DNA from: a virus
DNA: 29,662 nt
Direction: 5' to 3' (one strand)
IMG/VR virus record: IMGVR_UViG_3300043099_000429
Span: 1-29,662 of that record
Part shown: piece by piece, positions 5,931-14,050 of the stretch
Position numbering within the stretch: position 1 is the stretch's first letter
How the letters are laid out: every line of letters begins with the position of its first letter
Translations under genes and position numbers: made by a program
Notes under the pieces: generated by a model
What the model was told of the DNA's origin: nothing
Database searches by the model: none
What the model saw: the letters and a program-made list of their open reading frames with translations, nothing else

Positions 5931-6746
5931 GTGATCAAGATCGTTGTGGATGGTTCCGTAGTAAAAGATTCAAAAGTATGGAAGTTCCCTGGCGGTGAAA
6001 TGGGTGTTAATATCGGGACTGTTCCAAAGCAATGTAATGAGGTCGTCATAGAGGCTTTTCTAAAGAATTCTGACGACGTAATGACACTGCTGATGATGTC
6101 AGATGCCTTTCAGCGTACTGTTGATTGCACTAAGTTCAGTTTGATTCTGCCATACTTTCCGTATGCAAGGCAAGATCGTGTTTGCAATCAAGGCGAGTCC
6201 TTAAGCGTTTCCGTATTTGCCAAACTGATCAACAGCATGCACTTCAACGATGTCATAGTGGACGATCCACATTCGCCAATGGTTCTGAAGTATCTGCACA
6301 ATGCTATTGCAGTGCCACAGCATGAACTCATGTGGCAGCACAGAGATGTTCGTGACTTCATTAACACGAATAGTCCTGTTATGGTTGCACCTGACAAAGG
6401 GGCGGCTGCAAAGGTCTACTCACACTTCGCGAGGCATTCAAAGCTCAATTCGTGTGTCATTCAGCTGGATAAGCTTCGGGACTTAAAGACAGGAGAGGTT
6501 ATTGGACTCACTGTCGATAATGTCTTCAACAGTAGTGTACAAGGTCAGCACTTGTTGATCGTAGATGATATCTGTGATGGCGGCAGGACGTTCATAGAGG
6601 CAGCTAAACTGCTTCAACGGGAGTTCAAGCCTGCGTCAATCTCTCTGTATGTATCGCATGGTATCTTCAGCAAAGGTCTGGAGGTATTGCACGATGCAGG
6701 GATTCAAAATGTCTGGTGTACTAACAGCTTCCTGGAGAGACAATGA
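5931..6746 (+). CDS. PRPP-synthetase homologue; candidate ADPR-pyrophosphate synthetase (271 aa)
   Basis: Ribose-phosphate pyrophosphokinase family. Visible motifs: PYFPYARQDR (residues 74-83, ATP binding), GESLSV (88-93), DDPHSP (111-116, the metal-binding His loop), PDKGAA (154-159), the PRPP loop VDDICDGGRTF (211-221) and VSHGIFSKG (241-249). It is shorter than cellular Prs (about 315 aa). GTG 5931 is preferred over GTG 5922 because AAGGGG sits eight bases upstream. Family members transfer pyrophosphate from ATP to ribose-5-phosphate; phage members paired with a NAMPT homologue include Adps, which acts on ADP-ribose. The NAMPT homologue lies two genes downstream, so Adps is a strong candidate role, but the substrate is not readable from motifs alone. 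Confidence 0.88.
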   Translation: MIKIVVDGSVVKDSKVWKFPGGEMGVNIGTVPKQCNEVVIEAFLKNSDDVMTLLMMSDAFQRTVDCTKFSLILPYFPYARQDRVCNQGESLSVSVFAKLINSMHFNDVIVDDPHSPMVLKYLHNAIAVPQHELMWQHRDVRDFINTNSPVMVAPDKGAAAKVYSHFARHSKLNSCVIQLDKLRDLKTGEVIGLTVDNVFNSSVQGQHLLIVDDICDGGRTFIEAAKLLQREFKPASISLYVSHGIFSKGLEVLHDAGIQNVWCTNSFLERQ

Positions 6747-7060
6747 TTTACATAGCAGCACCTTACTACAGTCCATATCCTGTCGTAATTGAGACTCGAA
6801 TGTTTGCCGTATACGCATATGCAGCAAAGCTAATGCAAGTTGGTAAACACTGTATCACTCCGATGTTCTTTCATCCAGTCGTGAAGCTTCATGAGTTGCC
6901 TAACGACTTTGCATTCTGGGGTGATCTTTCGCTGGATCTCTTGAAGCGGTGCGATGAAATGCATCTACTCAAGCTGGAGGGTTGGTCTGTATCAAGAGGT
7001 GTGAAAGAAGAATTAGACTTTTGCCATAAGAATGGTATAAAGGTTTCATATGTGGAGTAG
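6743..7060 (+). CDS. DUF1937 / nucleoside deoxyribosyltransferase-like protein (105 aa)
   Basis: The N-terminus MIYIAAPYYSPYPVVIETR and the region DFAFWGDLSLDLLKRCDEMH then LKLEGWSVSRGVKEEL match DUF1937, a small Rossmann-like family related to nucleoside 2-deoxyribosyltransferases. The SRGVKEE stretch (residues 84-90) corresponds to the S-x-G-x(2)-x-E site that supplies the catalytic Glu in that superfamily. Relatives bind nucleotides and cleave or exchange N-glycosidic bonds. The gene overlaps the PRPP-synthetase homologue (ATGA) and precedes the NAMPT homologue, so it may process a nicotinamide- or ADP-ribose-linked nucleoside. The function is inferred. Confidence 0.75.
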   Translation: MIYIAAPYYSPYPVVIETRMFAVYAYAAKLMQVGKHCITPMFFHPVVKLHELPNDFAFWGDLSLDLLKRCDEMHLLKLEGWSVSRGVKEELDFCHKNGIKVSYVE

Positions 7061-7114
7061 TGAGCTGCCAATATTAAAGTGCTCACAAAACTTTCTGTTA
7101 AGAAAGGTATCAAA

Positions 7115-8581
7115 ATGTTTAAAGTAAAAGCAATAAACGCCATAGACTTCTACAAGTCGGGCCACATCTTTCAGTACCCTAAGGGTACGACGGGTGTATA
7201 CTCCAACTTCACGCCAAGAAGTGACAAACACATGAACGTGGAACGGAGCATGTATGACGGGAAGTTCGTGTTTTATGGCCTCGAGATGCTGATTATCTAC
7301 TATCTCATCGAGATGTTCAATGATACGTTCTTCAATATGCCAGCTGAGGAGGTTGTTCCGGCGTACAAGAACAGAATGGACACATCGCTGTTCTGTGATT
7401 TCAAAGTTGAACACATAGCTGCTTTGCACAAGCTTGGCTATATTCCGCTGAGAATCAAGGCGCTGCCGGAGGGTGTTAAAGTGAATCCAGGAATTCCTGT
7501 GTTTACGATTAGGGAGACTATTTCGTCTTTCTACTGGCTCACGAACTATGTCGAGTCGGCTCTATCTTCGGAGCTGTGGAAAAAGATGTTGAATGCCACG
7601 ATAGCGAATCACTATCGTCAGATTTTCAAGACGTTCGCAATACGCACAGGAGCACCGCTGGACTTTGTGGATTGGCAAGGGCATGACTTCTCGATGCGTG
7701 GCATGTCGGGTATTGTGGATGCGGCAATGACTGGCACTGCGCACTTGACCTCGTTCTACGGAACGGATACAGTGACAGCTCTCGACGCAATTGAGTACTT
7801 CTACAATGCGAAGGGACTGCTTGGTGGAAGTGTACCTGCAACTGAGCACTCAGTAATGTGCTTGGGTGAAGAGGCCGGTGAACGCGAGACTATCAAGCGT
7901 CTTATTACCGAAGTGTATCCATCAGGTATCGTGTCAATCGTCTCTGATACATGGGACTTCTGGAGTGTGATTGCAGTAACAGCGCCATCACTGAAAGAAG
8001 AGATCATGGCTCGCGACGGAAAGGTTGTGTTCAGGCCTGACTCTGGTGACCCTGTGAAGATCATCTGCGGTGATCCAAAAGCACCTGTAGGGAGCAATGA
8101 GTGGAAAGGCGCTGTACGGATTCTTGCAGAGCGTTTCGGAACCACTATGACCGAAGCTGGTTATATGGTTCTGGACAAGCACGTCGGTCTTATTTACGGA
8201 GATTCTATTACTCCTAGACGTGCCTATCAGATCCTCTCTAATCTTGAGGATATGGGCTATGCAAGCTGTAACTGTGTGTTCGGCATCGGTTCATACACAT
8301 ACAATTACAGCACTCGTGACAGTCTTGGTGCTGCTATCAAGTCCACGTCAGGCTCTGTAAACAATGTTCGCAGGGACATCTTTAAGAATCCAAAGACAGA
8401 CGACGGCATAAAGAAGTCTGCCAAAGGGCTGTTAAGGGTGGAGCTGCTGAACGGTGAGTACGTGCTCTATGACAACCAGACGCCAGAGGAAGAGGCGCTT
8501 GGCGAGTTGAAGATTGTATTCGAGGATGGAAAGTTGCTTCGCAGGACACCATTCGAGGATATTCGTGCACGCTTAATGTAA
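7115..8581 (+). CDS. Nicotinamide phosphoribosyltransferase homologue (NAMPT/NadV or Namat) (488 aa)
   Basis: Full-length NAMPT-family enzyme. Visible features: AIDFYKSGHIFQYP and YSNFTPRSD near the N-terminus, FSMRGMSG (192-199), GTAHLTSFYGTD, the active-site His in VPATEHSVM (H245, equivalent to the phosphorylated His of human NAMPT), SDTWDFW (277-283), FRPDSGDP (307-314, PRPP site), GLIYGDSITPRRAYQIL (358-374) and FGIGSYTYN. It joins nicotinamide to PRPP giving NMN, or, in NARP1 phages, to ADPR-pyrophosphate giving NAD+ directly. ATG 7115 was chosen for the AAAGG seven bases before it. No NMN adenylyltransferase gene is visible in this window, which favours the one-step NAD+ product if the pathway is self-contained. 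Confidence 0.92.
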   Translation: MFKVKAINAIDFYKSGHIFQYPKGTTGVYSNFTPRSDKHMNVERSMYDGKFVFYGLEMLIIYYLIEMFNDTFFNMPAEEVVPAYKNRMDTSLFCDFKVEHIAALHKLGYIPLRIKALPEGVKVNPGIPVFTIRETISSFYWLTNYVESALSSELWKKMLNATIANHYRQIFKTFAIRTGAPLDFVDWQGHDFSMRGMSGIVDAAMTGTAHLTSFYGTDTVTALDAIEYFYNAKGLLGGSVPATEHSVMCLGEEAGERETIKRLITEVYPSGIVSIVSDTWDFWSVIAVTAPSLKEEIMARDGKVVFRPDSGDPVKIICGDPKAPVGSNEWKGAVRILAERFGTTMTEAGYMVLDKHVGLIYGDSITPRRAYQILSNLEDMGYASCNCVFGIGSYTYNYSTRDSLGAAIKSTSGSVNNVRRDIFKNPKTDDGIKKSAKGLLRVELLNGEYVLYDNQTPEEEALGELKIVFEDGKLLRRTPFEDIRARLM

Positions 8582-8588
8582 CAGACTC

Positions 8589-8614
8589 GCTACCGTGCCT
8601 TCGGGTGCGGTAGC
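8589..8614 (+). terminator. UUCG-capped hairpin closing the NAD cassette
   Basis: Eleven-bp stem (GCTACCGTGCC with GGTGCGGTAGC, two G-U pairs) capped by TTCG, an exceptionally stable tetraloop. It starts seven bases after the NAMPT-homologue stop. No U-run follows, so it may protect the 3' end of a processed message rather than stop transcription outright. Confidence 0.65.
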
Positions 8615-8629
8615 AGTTGAAGGAGGACT

Positions 8630-9265
8630 ATGGATGAGAGTGATAAGGAGAAACCAAAGTTTAAGCTACCTGATGACCTTGTTGGCTATACCCACAAGCC
8701 TCTTAATGTTGTTCCTGTGGTTACTCAGCGAGTTCGTAGCGTAGTTAGTCTGGAAGGTAAGGCCAATTCGCGTGTAGATGCAAGAGATTACAGAGGTAAT
8801 GGGCACTGGGATTTCCCTGAAGATCTCGGCGGAAAAGGTTTCATTGGATTTATCTACGTTATCGTAGACAACAATGCTAATAAGATTTATTTAGGTAAGA
8901 AGAACTTTACTACTCTTAAGAAAGTAGAAGGGACTGTTCGCCGACAACAGACTGATATGAACTGGCGATGGTATATCTCGTCCAGCAAAGAATTGAGTGC
9001 ATCAGTCAAGAACTTTGGCAAAGAAGGTTTTGAATTTATTGCCATTGAGCAGTATCACAGCAAGGGCACACTGAGCTACGCCGAATCATGGTCGCTATTA
9101 CATGTAGAAGCGCCTTATCGACAAGACAAGTGGTATAATCTCTTGATCAACAAGGTGTCTTGGGCGGTCAAGGAGCCGATAACAGAACGCCATAAGCAGC
9201 GTCTAGCAAAGGCAATGCAAATGGTTGGTGCAGATAAACCAAGGAAGGAAATAACAGATGTTTAA
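8630..9265 (+). CDS. GIY-YIG family endonuclease, SegE-like (211 aa)
   Basis: The central GFIYVIVDN (73-81) and KIYLGKKNF (85-93) form the GIY...YIG strands, followed by MNWRWYISSSKELSAS (110-125) and an active-site-like Glu in SYAESWSLLHVEA (149-161). This order matches the phage SegE-like putative endonuclease family. Such enzymes are homing endonucleases or DNA-exclusion nucleases. AGGAGG lies only three bases before ATG 8630, tighter than usual. The N-terminal 65 residues and basic C-terminus may read the DNA target. Confidence 0.78.
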   Translation: MDESDKEKPKFKLPDDLVGYTHKPLNVVPVVTQRVRSVVSLEGKANSRVDARDYRGNGHWDFPEDLGGKGFIGFIYVIVDNNANKIYLGKKNFTTLKKVEGTVRRQQTDMNWRWYISSSKELSASVKNFGKEGFEFIAIEQYHSKGTLSYAESWSLLHVEAPYRQDKWYNLLINKVSWAVKEPITERHKQRLAKAMQMVGADKPRKEITDV

Positions 9266-9467
9266 GTTTATAGGTGTCCTCTTAGGATTAGTAGGTCTTA
9301 GCCTGCTGATTCAGGGCGCATTTGTAGCATTTGCAAAAGCAAATCCAGAGTCCTCTGATACTCTGCTGATGGGCATCTCATTGATGTTCTTAGCACAATT
9401 CTTTATGAGCATTTCTAATGGGAAAGATAGTAACGCACAACCAACCCTGCCTGAATCCAAACTGTAA
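9258..9467 (+). CDS. Small membrane protein (69 aa)
   Basis: Two hydrophobic stretches, residues about 4-26 (FIGVLLGLVGLSLLIQGAFV) and 36-52 (LLMGISLMFLAQFFMSI), with a hydrophilic tail. It overlaps the preceding gene by eight bases, and its last 50 bases overlap the primase-helicase start in another frame. No family recognised. Confidence 0.6.
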   Translation: MFKFIGVLLGLVGLSLLIQGAFVAFAKANPESSDTLLMGISLMFLAQFFMSISNGKDSNAQPTLPESKL

Positions 9468-11076
9468 GAGTTCAGACGGCAGACAAATCTATGAAGAAGG
9501 AACCTCATGGTGCTTTGTTTGTAGTACTTTCTTCAAAAAAGACCAAGACCCGAACGAACCCCACATTGCGCCAAAAGTTGAAGTCGTTCAGAGTAAAGAG
9601 TCTCGAGCAGCTGCGTTGGCAGAGGTCAAAACGTTTAAAGCGCGCGGCTTCCAAGAGAGAAATATCACAAAGCTAGTATGTGAGTTTTTCAATGTGAAGG
9701 TTAGCTACAAAGGTGACGGTGAGATTGATAAACACTATTACCCTTACGCTAATGAGACTGGCTATAAGTGCAGAACACTCCCGAAGACATTTACGTGGAT
9801 TGGTGAGCCTGCAGTACACAGTCTCTTCGGTAAAGATCAATTTAATGGCGGCGGTAAGCGTCTGATCATTACTGAAGGCGAATTAGATGCACTCAGTGTT
9901 GCTCAGGCCACGTATTTAAAGTACGGCAAATTCTACCCTGTTGTTAGCGTATCATCTTCAGGGGCAGCAGAGAAGACACTCTTGGAAAATCGAGATTGGA
10001 TTCGTAGCTTCAAAGAAGTTGTGTTATGTCTGGATAATGACGAAGCTGGTGAGAAGGCCACTCAGAAGGCTATTAAGATCATTGGTCCGGATAAAGTAAA
10101 GGTATGGAATCCTGGTGTACACAAGGACGCAAGTGATGTCTTTACAAAAGAAGGCTTTGAAAGGTTAAATCAGATAATCTGGGATTCAACATCATATTCA
10201 CCAGCTGGTATAATCTCTAAAGAAGACATCTGGAAACAAATTAGCGAACGCAATTCAGTTCCTAGCGTACCCTACCCTGATTGTATGAAGGGTGTCAACG
10301 GTAAGATCAAAGGTATGCGTCCGGGTGAAATCGCCTTGTTTTGTAGTGGAACAGGTAGCGGTAAGTCGACCTTGCTACGTGAGATAATGCTGCATATTAT
10401 CAAGACTACAAAGGCAAAGATTGGTATCATCTCGCTCGAAGAGTCACCTGGTGAGACTGGTATTAAGCTAGCTGCAATGGCTATTAGTCGGAACCCCTCA
10501 AATGAAGAGATATCTGATGATGATCTCAAGGTTGGTTTCGATGAAGTGTTCGGATCAGACCGTGTAGTAGTGCTTGATCACCAAGGCTCTATTTCAGACG
10601 ATTCTGTGCTAGAGAAGCTTGAGTATATGGCTTTGCTTGGATGCGAGTACTTGTTCATTGATCACGTAACTATCTTAGTGTCAGAAGGTGCTGAAGGTAA
10701 AACAGGGAATGAGGCAATTGACCTTGTAATGAATCACCTGCTACGGCTTGTAAAGCGTCACCCTGTTTGGGTTGGTCTTGTAAGTCACCTGCGCAAAGTC
10801 TCGACCGGCGGTAAGTCCTTTGAGGAAGGTCGTATGCCTACGATGGATGATATCAGAGGCTCAGGCTCGATTAAACAAATCTCATTTGACATTCTGGCAT
10901 TCTGTAGAAATATGACTGCAGCAGACGAGACTACACGAAATGCAATTGCAATGTCAGTTCTGAAATCAAGAACAATTGGTCTTACAGGGCCAGTACCTGG
11001 TGCTACTTATGACCATGTAACTGGAAGATTAACAGCCTCAGAATACATGGGAACAGAATCTTTTGATGATCTCTGA
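9418..11076 (+). CDS. Primase-helicase, T7 gp4-like (552 aa)
   Basis: One protein with both replication-fork activities. Domains in order: N-terminal zinc ribbon (Cys 11, 16, 32, 35), TOPRIM primase core with ITEGELDAL (151-159) and acidic CLDNDEAG (204-211), then a RecA-like helicase with Walker A GTGSGKST (311-318), Walker B YLFID (411-415) and GSGSIKQISFD (481-491). The acidic end (ESFDDL) resembles the T7 gp4 tail that contacts the polymerase. It unwinds DNA 5'-3' as a ring and lays RNA primers, working with the family A polymerase at the window start. The ribosome binding site is weak and the start overlaps the preceding gene. Confidence 0.92.
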   Translation: MGKIVTHNQPCLNPNCKSSDGRQIYEEGTSWCFVCSTFFKKDQDPNEPHIAPKVEVVQSKESRAAALAEVKTFKARGFQERNITKLVCEFFNVKVSYKGDGEIDKHYYPYANETGYKCRTLPKTFTWIGEPAVHSLFGKDQFNGGGKRLIITEGELDALSVAQATYLKYGKFYPVVSVSSSGAAEKTLLENRDWIRSFKEVVLCLDNDEAGEKATQKAIKIIGPDKVKVWNPGVHKDASDVFTKEGFERLNQIIWDSTSYSPAGIISKEDIWKQISERNSVPSVPYPDCMKGVNGKIKGMRPGEIALFCSGTGSGKSTLLREIMLHIIKTTKAKIGIISLEESPGETGIKLAAMAISRNPSNEEISDDDLKVGFDEVFGSDRVVVLDHQGSISDDSVLEKLEYMALLGCEYLFIDHVTILVSEGAEGKTGNEAIDLVMNHLLRLVKRHPVWVGLVSHLRKVSTGGKSFEEGRMPTMDDIRGSGSIKQISFDILAFCRNMTAADETTRNAIAMSVLKSRTIGLTGPVPGATYDHVTGRLTASEYMGTESFDDL

Positions 11077-11077
11077 A

Positions 11078-11236
11078 ATGCACGGCTTTAACACCGATAG
11101 AGAAAAATATCGGTTTATTGTAGATACAGAGCAGCAGAAAGTGCGACTGTTTAAGAAGGCAGGTGACAAGCTAGTGCCGCTGACAGTCTGGTCGTTTCAA
11201 CAGCTCGTAAATGAAATGCTATCCATCGAGGATTGA
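11078..11236 (+). CDS. Hypothetical protein (52 aa)
   Basis: ATG 11078 is one base after the primase-helicase stop, so it is probably re-initiated by ribosomes finishing that gene; no clear Shine-Dalgarno is present. The product (YRFIVDTEQQKVRLFKKAGD then LTVWSFQQLVNEML) looks like a small beta-helix fold. No family recognised. Confidence 0.55.
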   Translation: MHGFNTDREKYRFIVDTEQQKVRLFKKAGDKLVPLTVWSFQQLVNEMLSIED

Positions 11237-11255
11237 ATGATAAGCGAAAGAGAGA

Positions 11256-11456
11256 ATGTCTACTAACATCTGTCCAGCATGTCTTAACAGATGGCATGAA
11301 GACATCGAAGAAGATACGGGGAAACCGTACACGTGCAGTACCTGTTATAATGGAACAATAACGCAGTTTGAGGAAGATAATGACTACAACAAAAAGAGGC
11401 TCAAAAAGTCCGCGCTCAAAAGGAAAAGATCAACAGACTCCGCCCACGAATGGTAA
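11256..11456 (+). CDS. Small zinc-ribbon protein (66 aa)
   Basis: Two Cys pairs, CPAC (residues 6-9) and CSTC (27-30), make a compact zinc ribbon, followed by an acidic stretch and a basic tail. The last 77 bases overlap the RNR gene in another frame. A very short open frame at 11237 (MISERENVY) ends just inside it and may help loading. Zinc ribbons of this size usually bind nucleic acid or protein; the specific role is unknown. Confidence 0.6.
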   Translation: MSTNICPACLNRWHEDIEEDTGKPYTCSTCYNGTITQFEEDNDYNKKRLKKSALKRKRSTDSAHEW

Positions 11457-13353
11457 GATTGAGACTCCGTGGTCTTCTGTTGGGTACCTTACGTATAAGC
11501 GTACATATTCTCGGCAAGTGCTAGGTACAGATCGTACTGAGGAGTATGAAGAAACGACTGACAGAGAAATACGAGCGTGTGATGAGCAGCTTCACTGTGG
11601 TTTTACTAAGGAAGAAGAGAGACGCCTTAAGTATTACTCGATGAGCCTTAAAGGGAGTGTTGCAGGTAGATTTAAGTGGCAATTAGGGACGACGACTGTG
11701 GATCGCTTAGGTCTTGCAAGTCTTCAGAACTGTGCGTTCACAACTGTCAATCATCCGATTGTGCCATTTACTTGGTGCATGGATATGTTAGCACTAGGAG
11801 CAGGTGTTGGATACAATATCCAGAGACACAACGTTGAAAAGATACCAGCAGTCAGAGAGTGGTTCAAGGCACCAACAAGAGTTGACAACGGTGGGGCCGA
11901 CTTTATTATCCCAGATAGCCGCGAAGGGTGGGTCAGATTCTTGGCAAAGACTCTTAAAGCTGCATTTCTATCAGAGCGAGCTGAAAAGGGTACGTTTACA
12001 TATTCCACTCAAGTTGTACGAGGAAAAGGCACCCCAATTAAAGGCTTTGGAGGAGTCGCATCTGGCCCTGAGGATCTTGTATGGGGTATCGGAAAGATCT
12101 CCGAGATTTTAATTAAGCGTAGTGGTAAGAAGGTTCGCCCGATCGATTGTCTTGACATCATGAATATCATCGGCCATATTATCGTCGCCGGTAATGTCCG
12201 CAGGTCTGCCCAGATTGCGATTGGTGATCCGGATGACGTGGAGTTCCTTCTCGCAAAGACATGGTCTTTAGGTAACATTCCTTCATGGAGAGGGATGAGT
12301 AATAACTCAGTCGCATGTGATGATATCAGAGACTTGCACGATTACTTCTGGTCCACCTATGAGAACAAAGGTGAGCCATATGGTCTTATCAACATGCGCC
12401 TTTCGAAGAAGTGTGGCAGGCTAGGAGAGACGCAGTATCCTGATCCTCATATCGAAGGCTATAATCCGTGTGCTGAGCAGAGTTTGGAACCGTACGAAAC
12501 GTGTTGTCTTGCAACAATCTTTCTGCCAAATATAGAGACAAAAGAAGAACTCTTAGATGTGGCAACGCTTCTGTATCGTGTGAATAAGCACTCACTGCAA
12601 TTAAGGGCGCATCATCCTGAAACAGATGCGGTAGTGAAGAAGAATCAAAGAATGGGCATCTCATTGACAGGTGTCCTACAGGCTTCAAAGGAACAAATGT
12701 CATGGCTTGATGAGTGCTATGAGCACCTTCGTGACTACGATAAACGCTACAGTCAACTTCATGGATTTAATGTATCCATCAAACTGACTACAATACAGCC
12801 AAGTGGCACACTTTCGCTTCTTCCTGGAGTCGTTCCAGGAATCCATCCTGGCTATGCCCAATACATGTTCAGACGTATTCGGATTGCCAGTGATCATCAC
12901 CTTGTAACAGTATGTAGAGAGCATGGTTATCCTGTAGAGTTTCAAAAGAATCTTGATGGCAGCGATGACTATAACACAGTTGTTGTAACATTCCCATTTG
13001 CGTATCCGGTGGGGACTACACTTGCTTCTGATGTGACAGCTATTGACCAGTTGAAAGCTGTTAAGCATATGCAAGAAGTCTGGTCAGATAATGCGGTTTC
13101 CTGTACAATCTATTACAAGAGGGAGGAACTACCGGAAATAAAAGAATACCTATCGAAGCATTATCGTAGTAACCATAAGACATTGTCCTTCCTTCAGCAT
13201 TCTGAGCACGGCTTTGTGCAAGCGCCGTATGAGGAAGTGTCAAAGGAAAAGTATGATGACTTAGTAAAGGCTACCAGATTAATCTCGTCTATTTCGAATG
13301 CCGTCTTTGAGGCAGCAGATGAGTGCGCTGGAGGAGTTTGTCCTGTAAAATAA
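11380..13353 (+). CDS. Class II (adenosylcobalamin-dependent) ribonucleoside-triphosphate reductase (657 aa)
   Basis: Makes deoxynucleotides from ribonucleotides using a cobalamin-generated thiyl radical. Visible residues: first redox Cys in LQNCAFT (C118), the finger-loop string GYNPCAEQSLE with thiyl Cys 364 and Glu 366, the partner Cys in ETCCLA (375/376), and a C-terminal redox pair CAGGVC (649, 654). The sequence layout is that of monomeric RTPR-type class II enzymes, slightly shorter than the Lactobacillus enzyme. There is no class I radical subunit or class III activase nearby, as expected. ATG 11380 has AGGA five bases upstream. B12 dependence implies a host that makes or imports cobalamin. 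The N-terminal 30 residues are basic and probably disordered. Confidence 0.9.
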   Translation: MTTTKRGSKSPRSKGKDQQTPPTNGKIETPWSSVGYLTYKRTYSRQVLGTDRTEEYEETTDREIRACDEQLHCGFTKEEERRLKYYSMSLKGSVAGRFKWQLGTTTVDRLGLASLQNCAFTTVNHPIVPFTWCMDMLALGAGVGYNIQRHNVEKIPAVREWFKAPTRVDNGGADFIIPDSREGWVRFLAKTLKAAFLSERAEKGTFTYSTQVVRGKGTPIKGFGGVASGPEDLVWGIGKISEILIKRSGKKVRPIDCLDIMNIIGHIIVAGNVRRSAQIAIGDPDDVEFLLAKTWSLGNIPSWRGMSNNSVACDDIRDLHDYFWSTYENKGEPYGLINMRLSKKCGRLGETQYPDPHIEGYNPCAEQSLEPYETCCLATIFLPNIETKEELLDVATLLYRVNKHSLQLRAHHPETDAVVKKNQRMGISLTGVLQASKEQMSWLDECYEHLRDYDKRYSQLHGFNVSIKLTTIQPSGTLSLLPGVVPGIHPGYAQYMFRRIRIASDHHLVTVCREHGYPVEFQKNLDGSDDYNTVVVTFPFAYPVGTTLASDVTAIDQLKAVKHMQEVWSDNAVSCTIYYKREELPEIKEYLSKHYRSNHKTLSFLQHSEHGFVQAPYEEVSKEKYDDLVKATRLISSISNAVFEAADECAGGVCPVK

Positions 13354-13363
13354 AGGAGTCTTA

Positions 13364-13465
13364 ATGTTGCCCGAGCTTAAAGCAATTCTTGTATCGCTAA
13401 AAGAAGAAACTATAAAGAAGTGGACACATGAAGCTTGGACTATAAGGATGTTACAGGAAAGATAA
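13364..13465 (+). CDS. Small hypothetical protein (33 aa)
   Basis: ATG 13364 follows AAAGGAG (13353-13358) with ideal spacing directly after the RNR stop. The product MLPELKAILVSLKEETIKKW continues as a single amphipathic helix and ends MLQER. No family recognised. A terminator follows. Confidence 0.5.
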   Translation: MLPELKAILVSLKEETIKKWTHEAWTIRMLQER

Positions 13466-13475
13466 CTGTGAAAAT

Positions 13476-13511
13476 GGCGGGTACTCTATCAAGGGTATCC
13501 GCCTATTAATT
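13476..13511 (+). terminator. Terminator-like hairpin after the RNR operon
   Basis: Ten-bp stem (GGCGGGTACT with GGTATCCGCC, two wobble pairs), eight-base loop, then the AT-rich tail TATTAATT. It closes the primase-helicase/RNR block. The tail is not a pure U-run, so efficiency is uncertain. Confidence 0.65.
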
Positions 13512-13520
13512 GGAGAGGTT

Positions 13521-13910
13521 ATGCCAGATTGGTTACCAGGAGGTCTTAGGAATGACGCGAGTCATAGTAGGCAAGGATACGGTTGGTCTGGGGCCGAAAG
13601 AGGCTGTTTATTGCAGCTATATAGAGAGGGTTACTCTACTGCCATAATCGCTGCGCATCATGGTCGGACGGAGATGGCTATAACATGCCAGCTTGAAAAT
13701 CTTTTAAAGGGAACTATTTTGAAGAAATATTGGATGGTACATTGCCTCGGAAAGAACCCAGGAACAGTACAACACCAGGACGTTAATAGCGCGATTGCAG
13801 AAGCAACACGACTCGCTGCAGCCAATCCTGGGATGATCTTTAACGTACTGGAGACGGTTCTGGCATTTCAGACAGAGCTGCCGAAAGTAGTGCAGATAGC
13901 GTTTGACTAA
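13521..13910 (+). CDS. Protein with N-terminal Myb/HTH-like segment (129 aa)
   Basis: GGAGAGG precedes ATG 13521. Residues about 22-62 (WSGAERGCLLQLYREGYSTA, then IIAAHHGRTEMAITCQLENL) resemble a SANT/Myb-like helix-turn-helix, where the spacing W-x(2)-x-E and GRT-x(2)-A is typical. The C-terminal half carries AIAEATRLAAANPGMIFNVL, a segment I recall from other phage small proteins. A DNA-binding or regulatory role is inferred. It is the first gene after a terminator, so it should have its own promoter, which I could not define. Confidence 0.6.
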   Translation: MPDWLPGGLRNDASHSRQGYGWSGAERGCLLQLYREGYSTAIIAAHHGRTEMAITCQLENLLKGTILKKYWMVHCLGKNPGTVQHQDVNSAIAEATRLAAANPGMIFNVLETVLAFQTELPKVVQIAFD

Positions 13911-14050
13911 TGAGTTACGACGAGATGTTAGTTAAGGACGCTGTAGTTCTATACGGCGAAATTCGAACCGCAATCTACATTTCAGGCGCATTTCCCTCGG
14001 AGTACACTGGCGCAGTCAAGGACGAATTCTATAAGGCGATTTTACAATGA
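13910..14050 (+). CDS. Hypothetical protein (46 aa)
   Basis: Starts in TAATG of the previous gene and ends in ATGA of the next. The product MSYDEMLVKDAVVLYGEIRT through AVKDEFYKAILQ is helical and acidic. No family recognised; supported by coupling on both sides. Confidence 0.5.
   Translation: MSYDEMLVKDAVVLYGEIRTAIYISGAFPSEYTGAVKDEFYKAILQ

Noticed and set aside
7046-7429. 127-codon minus-strand frame opposite the NAMPT homologue
   Set aside because: Shadow of a well-supported gene, no ribosome binding site or recognisable protein character.
9520-9535. A-run in the primase-helicase gene as a frameshift site
   Set aside because: The run is in frame AAA AAA GAC without a slippery heptamer in the right phase, and the alternative frames end soon with no domain.
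12700-13074. 124-codon minus-strand frame opposite the RNR gene
   Set aside because: Antisense to conserved RNR sequence; composition looks like a codon shadow.
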